The notes under the pieces: model-generated
Told to the model about the DNA's origin: nothing
The model's database searches: none
What the model saw: only the letters and a program-made list of their open reading frames with translations
Program-made: the position numbers and the translations under genes
Shown: piece after piece, positions 7,306-15,277 of the stretch
How the letters are laid out: every line of letters begins with the position of its first letter
Position numbering within the stretch: the first letter of the stretch is position 1
NCBI RefSeq assembly: GCF_013433315.1
Contig: NZ_WXVV01000007.1
Span: forward strand, 1-64,000
Length of the DNA: 64,000 nt
Reading direction: 5' to 3'
Origin: Pseudomonas crudilactis
Lineage (GTDB): Bacteria > Pseudomonadota > Gammaproteobacteria > Pseudomonadales > Pseudomonadaceae

Positions 7306-8465
7306 TCTCGGCCTTCAAGAAAGAACTGCCGCTGTTGGCCAGAGTCTGGTTGTGGCTTGGACGTCTGCTTGGCAAAGTCCTGCTGATAATGGTCATCATC
7401 GGCCTCCTCGGCTGGGCCACTGCCACGGCATGGTTTGCCTGGCAGCACCGCGGCCCGGTTTCGGCGCAGGAGCAGATTCCGCCCGGCGAAGCCGCGATGA
7501 CTCAGGACGTGATTCAGACTGCCGTGCGCGTCGTCGATCAACATCGCGAAAGCACACGCTATCTGCGCGACGCACATGCCAAGGCCCATGGCTGCGTCAA
7601 GGCTCAGGTGCAGGTTCTACCGGAACTGGCGCAGTCGCTGCGACAGGGCGTATTCAGTGAGCCAGGCAAAACCTGGCAGGCAATGATTCGCCTGTCCAAC
7701 GGCAATGCCTACCCACAGTTCGACAGCATCCGCGACGCCAGGGGCATGGCGATCAAACTGCTGGACGTTTCGGGAAAACAGTTGCTCGACAACCGCCAGG
7801 CAGTGCATGAACAGGATTTCGTGATGTTCAGCCATCCGAATTTCTTTGTCAGCGATGTCGCCGAGTATCGTCAGAATGTGGCAGCGCAGGCTGACGGCAA
7901 GAAGGTCATGGCGTTTTTCCCCGGGTGGGACCCGCGCAGCTGGCAGATCCGTCACTTGTTTATTGCCTTGGCAACATTGTCGCCGCCGCCGGACAGCCCG
8001 ACGGCGACTACATACTTTTCGGTTTCGCCCTACAAGTTCGGCGACGCGAATGCAAAGTTTCGCGTAGCACCAGACCCAGACAATTGCCCCGCTTACACAT
8101 TGCCCAAACAGAACCACGACCTGCCAAACTTCCTGCGCAGCGCGTTGAATCAGCAATTGTCGGCAGATCGGGTACCGGCCTGTTTTATGCTGCAAATCCA
8201 GCGCCAGGATGCCAATAAATACATGCCGATCGAAGACACCAGCATCGAATGGCGCGAGCAGGATGCGCCTTTCGAAACCGTAGCGCTAATCACGCTGCCG
8301 CCGCAGGATTTCGATAATCCGGCGCTGAATCTGCAATGCGACAACCTGTCGTTCAATCCTTGGTTTGGCGTTGAGGCGCATCGCCCGATCGGCGGCATCA
8401 ACCGGTTGCGCAAAGCGGTGTACGAAGCAATTAGCGACTATCGCCATCAACGCAACAGCGAATGA
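7302..8465 (+). CDS. Membrane-anchored catalase-family (SrpA/y4iL-like) heme protein
   Basis: 387 residues. An N-terminal anchor (about 25-50, VLLIMVIIGLLGWATATAWFAW) is followed by a compact catalase-fold domain. RDAHAKAHG matches the distal-histidine region of catalases (VVHAKGAG), and DSIRDARGMAIKLLDV matches RDPRGFAVKF. RKAVY near the C-terminus (Arg370, Tyr374) keeps the RxxxY proximal heme-ligand pattern. The NN of the classical distal pocket is replaced (FVMFSHPNFFV). Catalase-like proteins of this size act as peroxidases or fatty-acid hydroperoxide enzymes rather than true catalases. It overlaps the di-heme cytochrome by ATGA and converges with the next gene, sharing 19 bp at their 3' ends. 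Confidence 0.87.
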   Translation: MISAFKKELPLLARVWLWLGRLLGKVLLIMVIIGLLGWATATAWFAWQHRGPVSAQEQIPPGEAAMTQDVIQTAVRVVDQHRESTRYLRDAHAKAHGCVKAQVQVLPELAQSLRQGVFSEPGKTWQAMIRLSNGNAYPQFDSIRDARGMAIKLLDVSGKQLLDNRQAVHEQDFVMFSHPNFFVSDVAEYRQNVAAQADGKKVMAFFPGWDPRSWQIRHLFIALATLSPPPDSPTATTYFSVSPYKFGDANAKFRVAPDPDNCPAYTLPKQNHDLPNFLRSALNQQLSADRVPACFMLQIQRQDANKYMPIEDTSIEWREQDAPFETVALITLPPQDFDNPALNLQCDNLSFNPWFGVEAHRPIGGINRLRKAVYEAISDYRHQRNSE

Positions 8466-9829
8466 TCCGTATGGCGCCTGCTGGCAACAACGCTGGTCGA
8501 TGCCGTAATCCTTCCGACAGTGGGCCAGGTCTTGCTCGGGAACAGAACACTGAGGATCCCGGCGTCGGCAACTTTGTCGACAGACATCGTTGGCGTGATC
8601 TCGCCAGTGATTAACTTCTGCTCAAGGCCTTGAGCCAGTTCGACAAGCAGCGCGCGGACCTTCGGCATGAGCGGCTTGGCAAAACGTAGCACCGCCCCAT
8701 CGCGGGTGACGGCAAAAACACGCTGATGAGGTGCCATGATTACACGGTCCAGACTGACCTTGAGGTCCGCTGCAGAGAAGAAATTCTGCTGAAGCTCCAC
8801 TTCGCTCGGAGCCAGACGTGCCGTTGGTAATGGCTGAATCGAATGGTAAATGCCATGCACACGAAATTCGCGGGGGATCAACGGATTGCCGTGCTGATCC
8901 TTGGGAAACAGTTGTGCCCGGTCGAAGCTGGCGTAAGGGCTGGAAACCGGTTCGGTCAGAATAAAAAAATCACTGACGTTATGTTTGAGAATGAAGCCGA
9001 CATTGGGCTGCGCTGCTGTCGACTCAGGTGATTTGGTATGCAGATAAAGCGCAACATCCTTGGCATCCTGAAAGATCGGACCAAAGATCGGCATTGCTGA
9101 GTGTGCCGGCTGTACTTGCAGGATATCCGTCCTCCAACTGGCGTTGAGGTGGCCGCGGTGCCGCCAGAGATCACCGGTTACGACGACCGTTGTTGTTCCG
9201 GCGGCCAACGTCAGCAAGATCCACAGGCTGCTTGGAATCGAACCATCTTCATACAACTCCTCGAAACGTCGAGGCTGGCCGCTACTTTTCCTGGTAAGGC
9301 GCGGCGAAAGCTCCTGCTCAAACGGCGAGTCTTTCGACGTGTATGACAGAAGCCCCCCATTACGCGCGGATAGATAACATTTCGCGAATTTTCGGTGCGT
9401 ATTCATCACTTCCGACAAATCTGAAATTGCGAAGAAACGATTACGCTGAATCCATTCGGTTGTGGCCTCATCGGTACCTTGCGCTTTCACCGGACGGGCG
9501 TGAAAACTCGCCTCAAGGGTGAGGCCGCTCGGGACAATCAGCTCCCCCGCCGCGCTGACGACTACAGCGGGTATGCCAGGTTGCCTGGTGGTTGCATCGC
9601 CCTGATGATTCTTGTCGTCGGCCACCGGCGCATCTATGCGCTCTGCGCAAATGAATCGTGCATCGACGGTTTTCAGAATGAACCCGTTGAATTCGCCGTT
9701 TCGCGGGGCCTTCAACAGGCCGTGCAGGCATGCAGCGGCGTCATCGCTGGAAAGAAAGGCTGGACTGGATGACAGGAACGACAGCGCTTGGCCGTCATCG
9801 GCGGCAGAAATTTCAGCAGGATTTGGCAT
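8447..9829 (-). CDS. Orphan protein with two tandem copies of one unassigned domain (DUF4329-like)
   Basis: 460 residues, no signal peptide. Two halves share one layout. Copy 1 (~25-180) has DDAAACLHGLL, GFILKTV, FICAERI, SFHARPV, NRFFAISDLSEV and LSARNGGLLSYTSK. Copy 2 (~245-400) has KDVALYLHTKS, VGFILKHN, FFILTEPV, GIYHSIQP, QNFFSAADLKVSL and VTRDGAVLRFAK. The motifs (A..LH, GFILK, hS, NFF..SDL, G.LLRF) recall DUF4329-like domains found in Pseudomonas effector-type proteins, but I am unsure of that name. The 3' end overlaps the catalase-like gene by 19 bp. A weak GAGAG site precedes the ATG. The function is unknown; it could be an intracellular effector or an immunity-like protein. Confidence 0.72.
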   Translation of the reverse strand: MPNPAEISAADDGQALSFLSSSPAFLSSDDAAACLHGLLKAPRNGEFNGFILKTVDARFICAERIDAPVADDKNHQGDATTRQPGIPAVVVSAAGELIVPSGLTLEASFHARPVKAQGTDEATTEWIQRNRFFAISDLSEVMNTHRKFAKCYLSARNGGLLSYTSKDSPFEQELSPRLTRKSSGQPRRFEELYEDGSIPSSLWILLTLAAGTTTVVVTGDLWRHRGHLNASWRTDILQVQPAHSAMPIFGPIFQDAKDVALYLHTKSPESTAAQPNVGFILKHNVSDFFILTEPVSSPYASFDRAQLFPKDQHGNPLIPREFRVHGIYHSIQPLPTARLAPSEVELQQNFFSAADLKVSLDRVIMAPHQRVFAVTRDGAVLRFAKPLMPKVRALLVELAQGLEQKLITGEITPTMSVDKVADAGILSVLFPSKTWPTVGRITASTSVVASRRHTDHSLLR

Positions 9830-9971
9830 TGGATTGGCTCTCGTCGGGCAATTGGCTGGCTCTATGACGTAGAAGCGTCATGAAGAACATTGCTCATTGT
9901 CCGAAAGCGACGGAACCGGCAGGCACTACATAGTTATGGGTCGCGAAAAATACCCAAATCCCAGACAGCAA

Positions 9972-9994
9972 AAAGCCCGCACAAGGCGGGCTTT
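9972..9994 (-). terminator. Terminator of the first tRNA-Val/tRNA-Asp transcript
   Basis: AAAGCCCGC (9972-9980) pairs with GCGGGCTTT (9986-9994). On the minus strand the stem runs into five T residues. It lies about 40 bp past the 3' end of tRNA-Asp. Confidence 0.85.
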
Positions 9995-10034
9995 CTGTGG
10001 TGATCTGGCGTTCAGTGTTCCAGATTACCGAATA

Positions 10035-10111
10035 TGGCGCAGCGGACGGGACTCGAACCCGCGACCCCCGGCGTGACAGGCCGGTATTCTAACCGACTGA
10101 ACTACCGCTGC
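10035..10111 (-). tRNA. tRNA-Asp(GTC), copy 1
   Basis: 77 nt including encoded CCA. The acceptor stem GCAGCGG pairs with CCGCTGC, the discriminator is G, and the anticodon loop CTGTCAC gives anticodon GTC. The T-arm GGTTCGAGTCC is intact. It is co-transcribed behind tRNA-Val copy 1. Confidence 0.97.
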
Positions 10112-10130
10112 GCGAAACGCTTGAAACGAA

Positions 10131-10206
10131 TGGTGGGTGATGACGGGATCGAACCGCCGACATTCTGCTTGTAAGGCAGACGCTCTCCCAGCTGAGCTAA
10201 TCACCC
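10131..10206 (-). tRNA. tRNA-Val(TAC), copy 1
   Basis: 76 nt with encoded CCA. The acceptor GGGTGAT pairs with ATCACCC, and the anticodon stem-loop CTGCCTTACAAGCAG gives TAC. It precedes tRNA-Asp copy 1 by 19 bp. Confidence 0.97.
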
Positions 10207-10226
10207 TTCGCTTCGTTACGGGACGC

Positions 10227-10232
10227 ATTATG
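10227..10232 (-). promoter_or_regulatory. Likely -10 element of the first tRNA pair
   Basis: On the minus strand CATAAT lies 20 bp upstream of tRNA-Val copy 1. No clear -35 is found at 17 bp, so this promoter looks weaker than the one serving copy 2; read-through past the 10344 terminator is an alternative source. Confidence 0.45.
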
Positions 10233-10343
10233 CCACAAGTTTTCGTAAAGTGTTGATTTAATTGAAGTTTTTTTCAAATAAATCCGAAAACCCGTAAAAC
10301 GACACATCCCGTGGGTACAACTGTACAAACCTTGAGGCAGAAA

Positions 10344-10365
10344 AAAACCCGCTTTGGCGGGTTTT
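10344..10365 (-). terminator. Terminator of the second tRNA-Val/tRNA-Asp transcript
   Basis: AAAACCCGC (10344-10352) pairs with GCGGGTTTT (10357-10365). Read on the minus strand it is followed by a run of seven T residues. Confidence 0.9.
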
Positions 10366-10406
10366 TCCGTGGTGACCTGGCGTTCAGTGGTCCAGGTTAC
10401 CGAATA

Positions 10407-10483
10407 TGGCGCAGCGGACGGGACTCGAACCCGCGACCCCCGGCGTGACAGGCCGGTATTCTAACCGACTGAACTACCGCTGC
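10407..10483 (-). tRNA. tRNA-Asp(GTC), copy 2
   Basis: Identical in sequence to copy 1 as far as I can compare by eye, at an offset of 372 bp. Anticodon GTC and the encoded CCA are present. Confidence 0.97.
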
Positions 10484-10502
10484 GCTAAACACTTGAAACG
10501 AA

Positions 10503-10578
10503 TGGTGGGTGATGACGGGATCGAACCGCCGACATTCTGCTTGTAAGGCAGACGCTCTCCCAGCTGAGCTAATCACCC
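10503..10578 (-). tRNA. tRNA-Val(TAC), copy 2
   Basis: Same 76-nt sequence as copy 1, also offset by 372 bp. It is the first gene behind a strong sigma-70 type promoter at 10599-10627. Confidence 0.97.
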
Positions 10579-10598
10579 TTCGCTTCGGTGTGGCGCGC

Positions 10599-10627
10599 AT
10601 TCTACGGAGCGACCCAACCTCTGGCAA
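10599..10627 (-). promoter_or_regulatory. Sigma-70 promoter of the second tRNA pair
   Basis: On the minus strand TTGCCA (10627-10622), a 17-bp spacer and TAGAAT (10604-10599) make a near-consensus promoter 20 bp upstream of tRNA-Val copy 2. The sequence right after the -10 is GC-rich (GCGCGCC), the discriminator type typical of stable-RNA promoters. Confidence 0.85.
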
Positions 10628-10737
10628 GCACTTTTTTAAATAATTTTCTCAGGCCTTCCAAAGGCTTAGAGAAGGGTTGGCCTATGGGACGGCGAAGACA
10701 ATAATGCCCCCCTTTGTATAAAGGAGAGACTCACCCC

Positions 10738-11658
10738 ATGTGGTTCAAAAACCTGCTTATCTATCGCCTGACCCAAGACCTGCCTGTCGATGCCGAGGCG
10801 CTGGAAACTGCACTGGCCACCAAACTGGCGCGTCCATGTGCAAGCCAGGAGTTGACCACCTACGGTTTCGTCGCGCCGTTCGGCAAAGGCGAAGATGCTC
10901 CACTGGTGCACGTCAGCGGTGACTTCCTGCTGATTTCCGCGCGTAAAGAAGAACGCATCCTGCCGGGCAGCGTTGTGCGTGACGCGGTCAAGGAAAAGGT
11001 CGAAGAGATCGAAGCCGAGCAGATGCGCAAGGTCTATAAGAAGGAACGCGATCAGATCAAGGATGAAATCATCCAGGCGTTTCTGCCGCGCGCGTTTATC
11101 CGTCGCTCGTCGACCTTCGCCGCCATCGCGCCGAAACAGGGCCTGATCCTGGTCAACTCGGCCAGCCCGAAACGTGCCGAAGACCTCCTGTCGACCCTGC
11201 GTGAAGTGATCGGCACCCTGCCCGTCCGCCCGCTGACCGTAAAAATGTCGCCTACCGCGACCATGACCGAATGGGTCACCACGCAAAAAGCCGCCGACGA
11301 CTTCTATGTACTGGATGAGTGCGAACTGCGCGACACCCACGAAGACGGCGGTATCGTCCGTTGCAAGCGTCAGGACCTGACCAGCGAAGAAATCCAGCTG
11401 CACCTGAGCACCGGCAAAGTCGTGACTCAACTGTCGCTGGCCTGGCAGGACAAGCTGTCGTTCATGCTCGATGACAAGATGACCGTCAAACGTCTGAAGT
11501 TCGAAGATCTGTTGCAGGATCAGGCGGAACAGGACGGCGGTGATGAAGCGTTGGGGCAACTGGATGCCAGCTTCACGCTGATGATGCTGACCTTCGGTGA
11601 TTTCCTGCCGGCACTGGTTGAAGCGTTGGGTGGCGAAGAGACTCCTCAAGGCATCTAA
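10738..11658 (+). CDS. rdgC: Recombination-associated protein RdgC
   Basis: 306 residues, the usual length of RdgC, starting at the family-typical MWFKNL; an upstream in-frame start would add eight residues. AAAGGAGA lies upstream. RdgC is a nucleoid-associated ring-shaped DNA-binding dimer that limits RecA loading and affects replication-fork repair. The sequence is co-linear with the family along its length, including [32 protein letters not shown], and the C-terminal [20 protein letters not shown]. It is monocistronic between the tRNA cluster and a REP pair. Confidence 0.96.
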   Translation: MWFKNLLIYRLTQDLPVDAEALETALATKLARPCASQELTTYGFVAPFGKGEDAPLVHVSGDFLLISARKEERILPGSVVRDAVKEKVEEIEAEQMRKVYKKERDQIKDEIIQAFLPRAFIRRSSTFAAIAPKQGLILVNSASPKRAEDLLSTLREVIGTLPVRPLTVKMSPTATMTEWVTTQKAADDFYVLDECELRDTHEDGGIVRCKRQDLTSEEIQLHLSTGKVVTQLSLAWQDKLSFMLDDKMTVKRLKFEDLLQDQAEQDGGDEALGQLDASFTLMMLTFGDFLPALVEALGGEETPQGI

Positions 11659-11678
11659 AGCCGTGTGATGTCCAAACT

Positions 11679-11766
11679 GTAGGAGTGAGCCTGCTCGCGA
11701 TGAGGGACTGACATTCAACTTATGTGTTGATTGAAAGATCGCTATCGCGAGCAGGCTCACTCCTAC
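11679..11766. repeat. REP inverted pair
   Basis: GTAGGAGTGAGCCTGCTCGC at 11679 and its reverse complement ending at 11766 flank about 40 bp. This is the Pseudomonas REP/BIME type, located between rdgC and the BASS gene. Confidence 0.9.
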
Positions 11767-11806
11767 ATTTGTTTTGTGGTGTTCATTTAATAATAAGGAT
11801 CAAGCC

Positions 11807-12772
11807 ATGCGCGCACTGGCTGCACTCAGCCGCTTTGTCGGCAATACCTTCGCTTACTGGGTTCTGATTTTCGCGGTGATTGCGTTCCTGCAACCGGAGT
11901 GGTTCCTCGGCCTGAAAAGCGCGATCGTGCCGCTACTCGGGCTGGTGATGTTCGGTATGGGCCTGACCCTCAAACTCGACGACTTCGCTGCCGTTGCCCG
12001 CCATCCATGGCGTGTGGCGCTGGGCGTGGTTGCCCATTTCGTGATCATGCCCGGCGTGGCGTGGTTGCTTTGCCAGGTGTTTCATCTGCCGCCGGAAATC
12101 GCCGTCGGGGTGATCCTGGTCGGCTGCTGCCCAAGCGGCACGTCGTCCAACGTGATGACCTGGCTGGCTCGCGGCGATCTGGCGTTGTCGGTCGCGATCG
12201 CTGCCGTCACCACCCTCCTCGCCCCACTGCTGACCCCGGCGTTGATCTGGCTGCTGGCCTCGGCATGGTTGCCGGTATCGTTCATGGAGTTGTTCTGGTC
12301 GATCCTGCAAGTGGTGCTGCTGCCGATCATTCTCGGCGTAGTTGCCCAGCGTTTGCTTGGTGACCGAGTACGCCACGCAGTGGATGTATTGCCGCTGGTG
12401 TCGGTGGTCAGCATCGTGATCATCGTCACCGCCGTGGTGGCCGCCAGCCAGGCAAAAATCGCCGAATCCGGCCTGCTGATCATGGCTGTGGTCATGCTGC
12501 ACAACAGCTTCGGTTATTTGCTGGGCTACTTCACCGGGCGCCTGTTCAAGTTGCCGCTGGCCCAGCGCAAATCGCTGGCGCTGGAAGTGGGCATGCAGAA
12601 TTCGGGATTGGGCGCGGCGTTGGCCAGTGCGCATTTTTCGCCATTGGCGGCAGTGCCGAGCGCGCTGTTCAGCGTTTGGCACAATATTTCCGGGGCACTG
12701 CTGTCGACGTACTTCCGGCGCATGAGTGAGAAGGAAGATCGCGATTCGCTGGCGCAACAAGCGGCCGACTGA
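11807..12772 (+). CDS. Bile acid:sodium symporter (BASS) family transporter
   Basis: 321 residues from the ATG at 11807, with AAGGA ten bases upstream. It is strongly hydrophobic, with about nine to ten membrane segments and the BASS signatures LGLVMFGMGLTLKLDDF and GCCPSGTSSNVMTWLARGDLALSVAI. A late crossover motif is EVGMQNSGLGAALASAHF. Family members carry organic anions such as bile acids, pantothenate or other carboxylates with Na+; the substrate here cannot be told. It lies upstream of the sugE riboswitch but is not obviously co-regulated. Confidence 0.92.
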   Translation: MRALAALSRFVGNTFAYWVLIFAVIAFLQPEWFLGLKSAIVPLLGLVMFGMGLTLKLDDFAAVARHPWRVALGVVAHFVIMPGVAWLLCQVFHLPPEIAVGVILVGCCPSGTSSNVMTWLARGDLALSVAIAAVTTLLAPLLTPALIWLLASAWLPVSFMELFWSILQVVLLPIILGVVAQRLLGDRVRHAVDVLPLVSVVSIVIIVTAVVAASQAKIAESGLLIMAVVMLHNSFGYLLGYFTGRLFKLPLAQRKSLALEVGMQNSGLGAALASAHFSPLAAVPSALFSVWHNISGALLSTYFRRMSEKEDRDSLAQQAAD

Positions 12773-12816
12773 GGCGCAAACTTGATCCCCGGGTTAATGC
12801 TCGTCAAACTATCGCG

Positions 12817-12886
12817 CAACGCGGGGACGACCCTGCGGCTCGATCGAGTCATTAATCTGGGGACGACCCCGTCAATCGATGGAGGT
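12817..12886 (+). promoter_or_regulatory. Guanidine-II (mini-ykkC) riboswitch upstream of sugE
   Basis: Two small hairpins, each capped by the loop ACGA, lie upstream of the sugE start. Hairpin 1 is GCGGGG-ACGA-CCCTGC at 12821-12836. Hairpin 2 is GGGG-ACGA-CCCC at 12859-12870. The spacer is 22 nt, and the ribosome site GGAGGT is at 12881-12886, 10 nt past the second hairpin. Paired ACGR-loop hairpins define the guanidine-II class, which turns on guanidinium exporters by freeing the ribosome site when guanidinium binds. Confidence 0.92.
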
Positions 12887-12891
12887 CTCTC

Positions 12892-13206
12892 ATGTCCTGG
12901 ATCATTCTGTTTTTCGCCGGCCTGTTCGAAGTCGGCTGGGCCGTCGGCCTGAAATACACCGACGGTTTCAGCCGCCCGCTCCCCACCGTACTGACCGTTG
13001 CGGCCATGGCCATCAGCCTTGGCCTGCTTGGCCTGGCGATGAAAGAATTGCCGCTGGGTACGGCCTATGCGATCTGGACCGGTGTTGGTGCCGTGGGCAC
13101 GGTGATTGCCGGGATCATCCTGTTTGGCGAGTCGATGGCGTTGATTCGGCTGGCCAGCGTGGCGTTGATCATTACCGGGTTGATCGGGCTTAAGGTCAGC
13201 GCCTAG
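12892..13206 (+). CDS. sugE: Small multidrug-resistance family guanidinium exporter SugE/Gdx
   Basis: 104 residues with four membrane helices: [19 protein letters not shown], then [39 protein letters not shown], and [18 protein letters not shown]. The conserved glutamate of SMR proteins is in helix 1 ([12 protein letters not shown]13). The [11 protein letters not shown] pattern is the SugE/Gdx branch rather than the EmrE branch. Gdx proteins export guanidinium in exchange for protons and work as dual-topology dimers. The guanidine-II riboswitch immediately upstream supports this substrate. Confidence 0.95.
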   Translation: MSWIILFFAGLFEVGWAVGLKYTDGFSRPLPTVLTVAAMAISLGLLGLAMKELPLGTAYAIWTGVGAVGTVIAGIILFGESMALIRLASVALIITGLIGLKVSA

Positions 13207-13218
13207 GCCTCGACCGCT

Positions 13219-13283
13219 ATCGCGAGCAGGCTCACTCCTACAGGGGAACGCGTTTCAAATGTAGGAGTGAGCCTGCTCGCGAT
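13219..13283. repeat. REP inverted pair
   Basis: ATCGCGAGCAGGCTCACTCC at 13219 and its reverse complement ending at 13283, separated by about 20 bp, lie between sugE and the leftward MFS-acyltransferase gene. Confidence 0.9.
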
Positions 13284-13303
13284 GAGGCCCACACAGTCAC
13301 CGA

Positions 13304-15178
13304 CTATCTAACTGCCCCGCGCAACTCCCCGACCAACCCCTGCAACTTCGCCGGCTCAGCCGCATCAACGCCCACCGGCGCACCCGCCACCAACGTCACC
13401 CGCGACCACAACCGATGAAAAAAGCCCTTGTTCGGATCGCGACTGAAGAAACTCCCCCACAGCCCTTGCAACGCCAGCGGAATCACCGGCACTGGCGTCT
13501 CCTCCAGAATCCGCGTCAGCCCGCCCCGGAACTCGTTCATCTCGCCATCCGACGTCAGCTTGCCTTCCGGGAAGATGCACACCAGCTCACCATCCTTCAG
13601 ATATTGAGCAATCCGCGTGAAGGCCTTTTCGTAGATCTGGATGTCTTCGTTACGCCCGGCAATCGGAATTGTCCCCGCCGTGCGGAAGATAAAGTTCAGT
13701 ACCGGCAAGTTGTAGATCTTGTAGTACATGACAAAGCGAATCGGCCGACGCACCGCACCGCCAATCAGCAAGGCATCGACGAACGACACGTGGTTGCACA
13801 CCAGCAATGCCGCGCCTTCATCGGGAATCGCCTCAAGGTTACGGTGCTCGACGCGGTACATGGAATGGCTGAGTAGCCAGATCATGAAACGCATGCTGAA
13901 CTCGGGGACGATCTTGAAGATGTAGGCGTTGACGCCGATATTCAGCAGCGACACCACGAGGAACAACTGCGGGATCGACAGCTTGGCCACGCTCAGCAGC
14001 ACGATCGAGACGATGGCTGATACCACCATAAACAACGCGTTGAGAATGTTGTTGGCGGCAATCACCCGCGCGCGCTCGTTTTCAGCGGTACGTGACTGGA
14101 TCAAGGCATACAGCGGCACAATGTAGAAGCCACCGAATATGCCGAGGCCGAGGATGTCAATCAACACTGCCCATGTGTGCACGAAACCGAGCACTGCAAT
14201 CCAGCTGTGGCCGGTGACGCTGTCAGGAATTCCGCCGGAATGCCACCACAACAGCAGACCGAACACGGTCAGACCGAACGAGCCAAACGGCACCAGACCG
14301 ATCTCGACCTTGCGCCCGGACAGCTTCTCGCAAAGCATCGAACCCAGCGCGATGCCAACCGAGAACACAGTGAGAATAAGCGTTACAACAGTTTCATCGC
14401 CGTGCATCCACTCTTTTGCGTAGGCCGGAATCTGCGTCAGGTAAATCGCCCCGACAAACCAGAACCACGAGTTGCCGACGATCGAGCGCGACACCGCCGG
14501 GGTCTGGCCCAGGCCAAGTTTCAAGGTGGCCCAGGATTGGCTGAAGATGTTCCAGTTCAGGCGCATTTCCGGGGATGACGCAGCCGCGCGAGGGATGCTG
14601 CGGCTGGCCAGATAACCCAGCACGGCAATGCCGACAATGGCAGTCGAGACCAGCGGCGCGTAATGGGTCGATGACATGATGACCCCGGCACCAATCGTCC
14701 CGGCGAGAATCGCCAGAAACGTGCCCATCTCCACCAGGCCGTTACCACCCACCAGTTCATCCTCACGCAGCGCCTGCGGCAGGATCGAATATTTCACCGG
14801 TCCGAACAGCGCCGAGTGCGTGCCCATGGCGAACAGTGCCACCAGCATCAGCGACAAGTGATCAAAGAGGAAACCGACCGATCCTACGGCCATGATCGCA
14901 ATTTCCGCGAGCTTGATCAGACGGATCAGCGCGTCCTTGGCGAACTTCTCCCCGAACTGCCCGGCCAATGCCGAGAACAGAAAGAACGGCAGAATAAACA
15001 GCAACGCACACAGGTTGACCCAGATCGAGCGGTCACCCTCAATGGTCAAGCGATAGAGAATGGCGAGGATCAGCGACTGCTTGAACACGTTGTCGTTGAA
15101 CGCGCCGAGCGACTGCGTGATGAAAAACGGCAAGAAGCGCCGCGTGCGCAGCAGGTTGAACTGTGAGGGGTGACTCAT
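13304..15178 (-). CDS. MFS transporter fused to a PlsC-type acyltransferase (LplT-Aas-like)
   Basis: 624 residues from the ATG at 15178. Residues ~10-410 are an MFS transporter close to LplT lysophospholipid flippases (FITQSLGAFNDNVFKQSLILAIL, FGPVKYSILPQAL). Residues ~430-620 are a PlsC/LPLAT domain with the catalytic HxxxxD (NHVSFVDALLIGG) and FPEGKLTSDGEMNEFRGG. The PIAGR/IQIYEKAF region lies between these two motifs. In E. coli lplT and aas are neighbouring genes that import lysophospholipid and re-acylate it. Here the two functions sit in one chain, without the acyl-ACP synthetase domain of Aas. The likely role is inner-membrane phospholipid repair. Confidence 0.92.
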   Translation of the reverse strand: MSHPSQFNLLRTRRFLPFFITQSLGAFNDNVFKQSLILAILYRLTIEGDRSIWVNLCALLFILPFFLFSALAGQFGEKFAKDALIRLIKLAEIAIMAVGSVGFLFDHLSLMLVALFAMGTHSALFGPVKYSILPQALREDELVGGNGLVEMGTFLAILAGTIGAGVIMSSTHYAPLVSTAIVGIAVLGYLASRSIPRAAASSPEMRLNWNIFSQSWATLKLGLGQTPAVSRSIVGNSWFWFVGAIYLTQIPAYAKEWMHGDETVVTLILTVFSVGIALGSMLCEKLSGRKVEIGLVPFGSFGLTVFGLLLWWHSGGIPDSVTGHSWIAVLGFVHTWAVLIDILGLGIFGGFYIVPLYALIQSRTAENERARVIAANNILNALFMVVSAIVSIVLLSVAKLSIPQLFLVVSLLNIGVNAYIFKIVPEFSMRFMIWLLSHSMYRVEHRNLEAIPDEGAALLVCNHVSFVDALLIGGAVRRPIRFVMYYKIYNLPVLNFIFRTAGTIPIAGRNEDIQIYEKAFTRIAQYLKDGELVCIFPEGKLTSDGEMNEFRGGLTRILEETPVPVIPLALQGLWGSFFSRDPNKGFFHRLWSRVTLVAGAPVGVDAAEPAKLQGLVGELRGAVR

Positions 15179-15277
15179 CTTCCGTGTTTCCCTGATGTTT
15201 AAGGTAGAGAGGCCTGGGTACTGCTTATTGGATTCTCGAACCGCGATCCAGGCCACACCTTACCTAAACTTTTCAGG

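Noticed and set aside
10025..10627. Open frames of 67 and 76 codons covering the tRNA genes
   Set aside because: They are translations of the tRNA genes and repeat because the tRNAs are duplicated.
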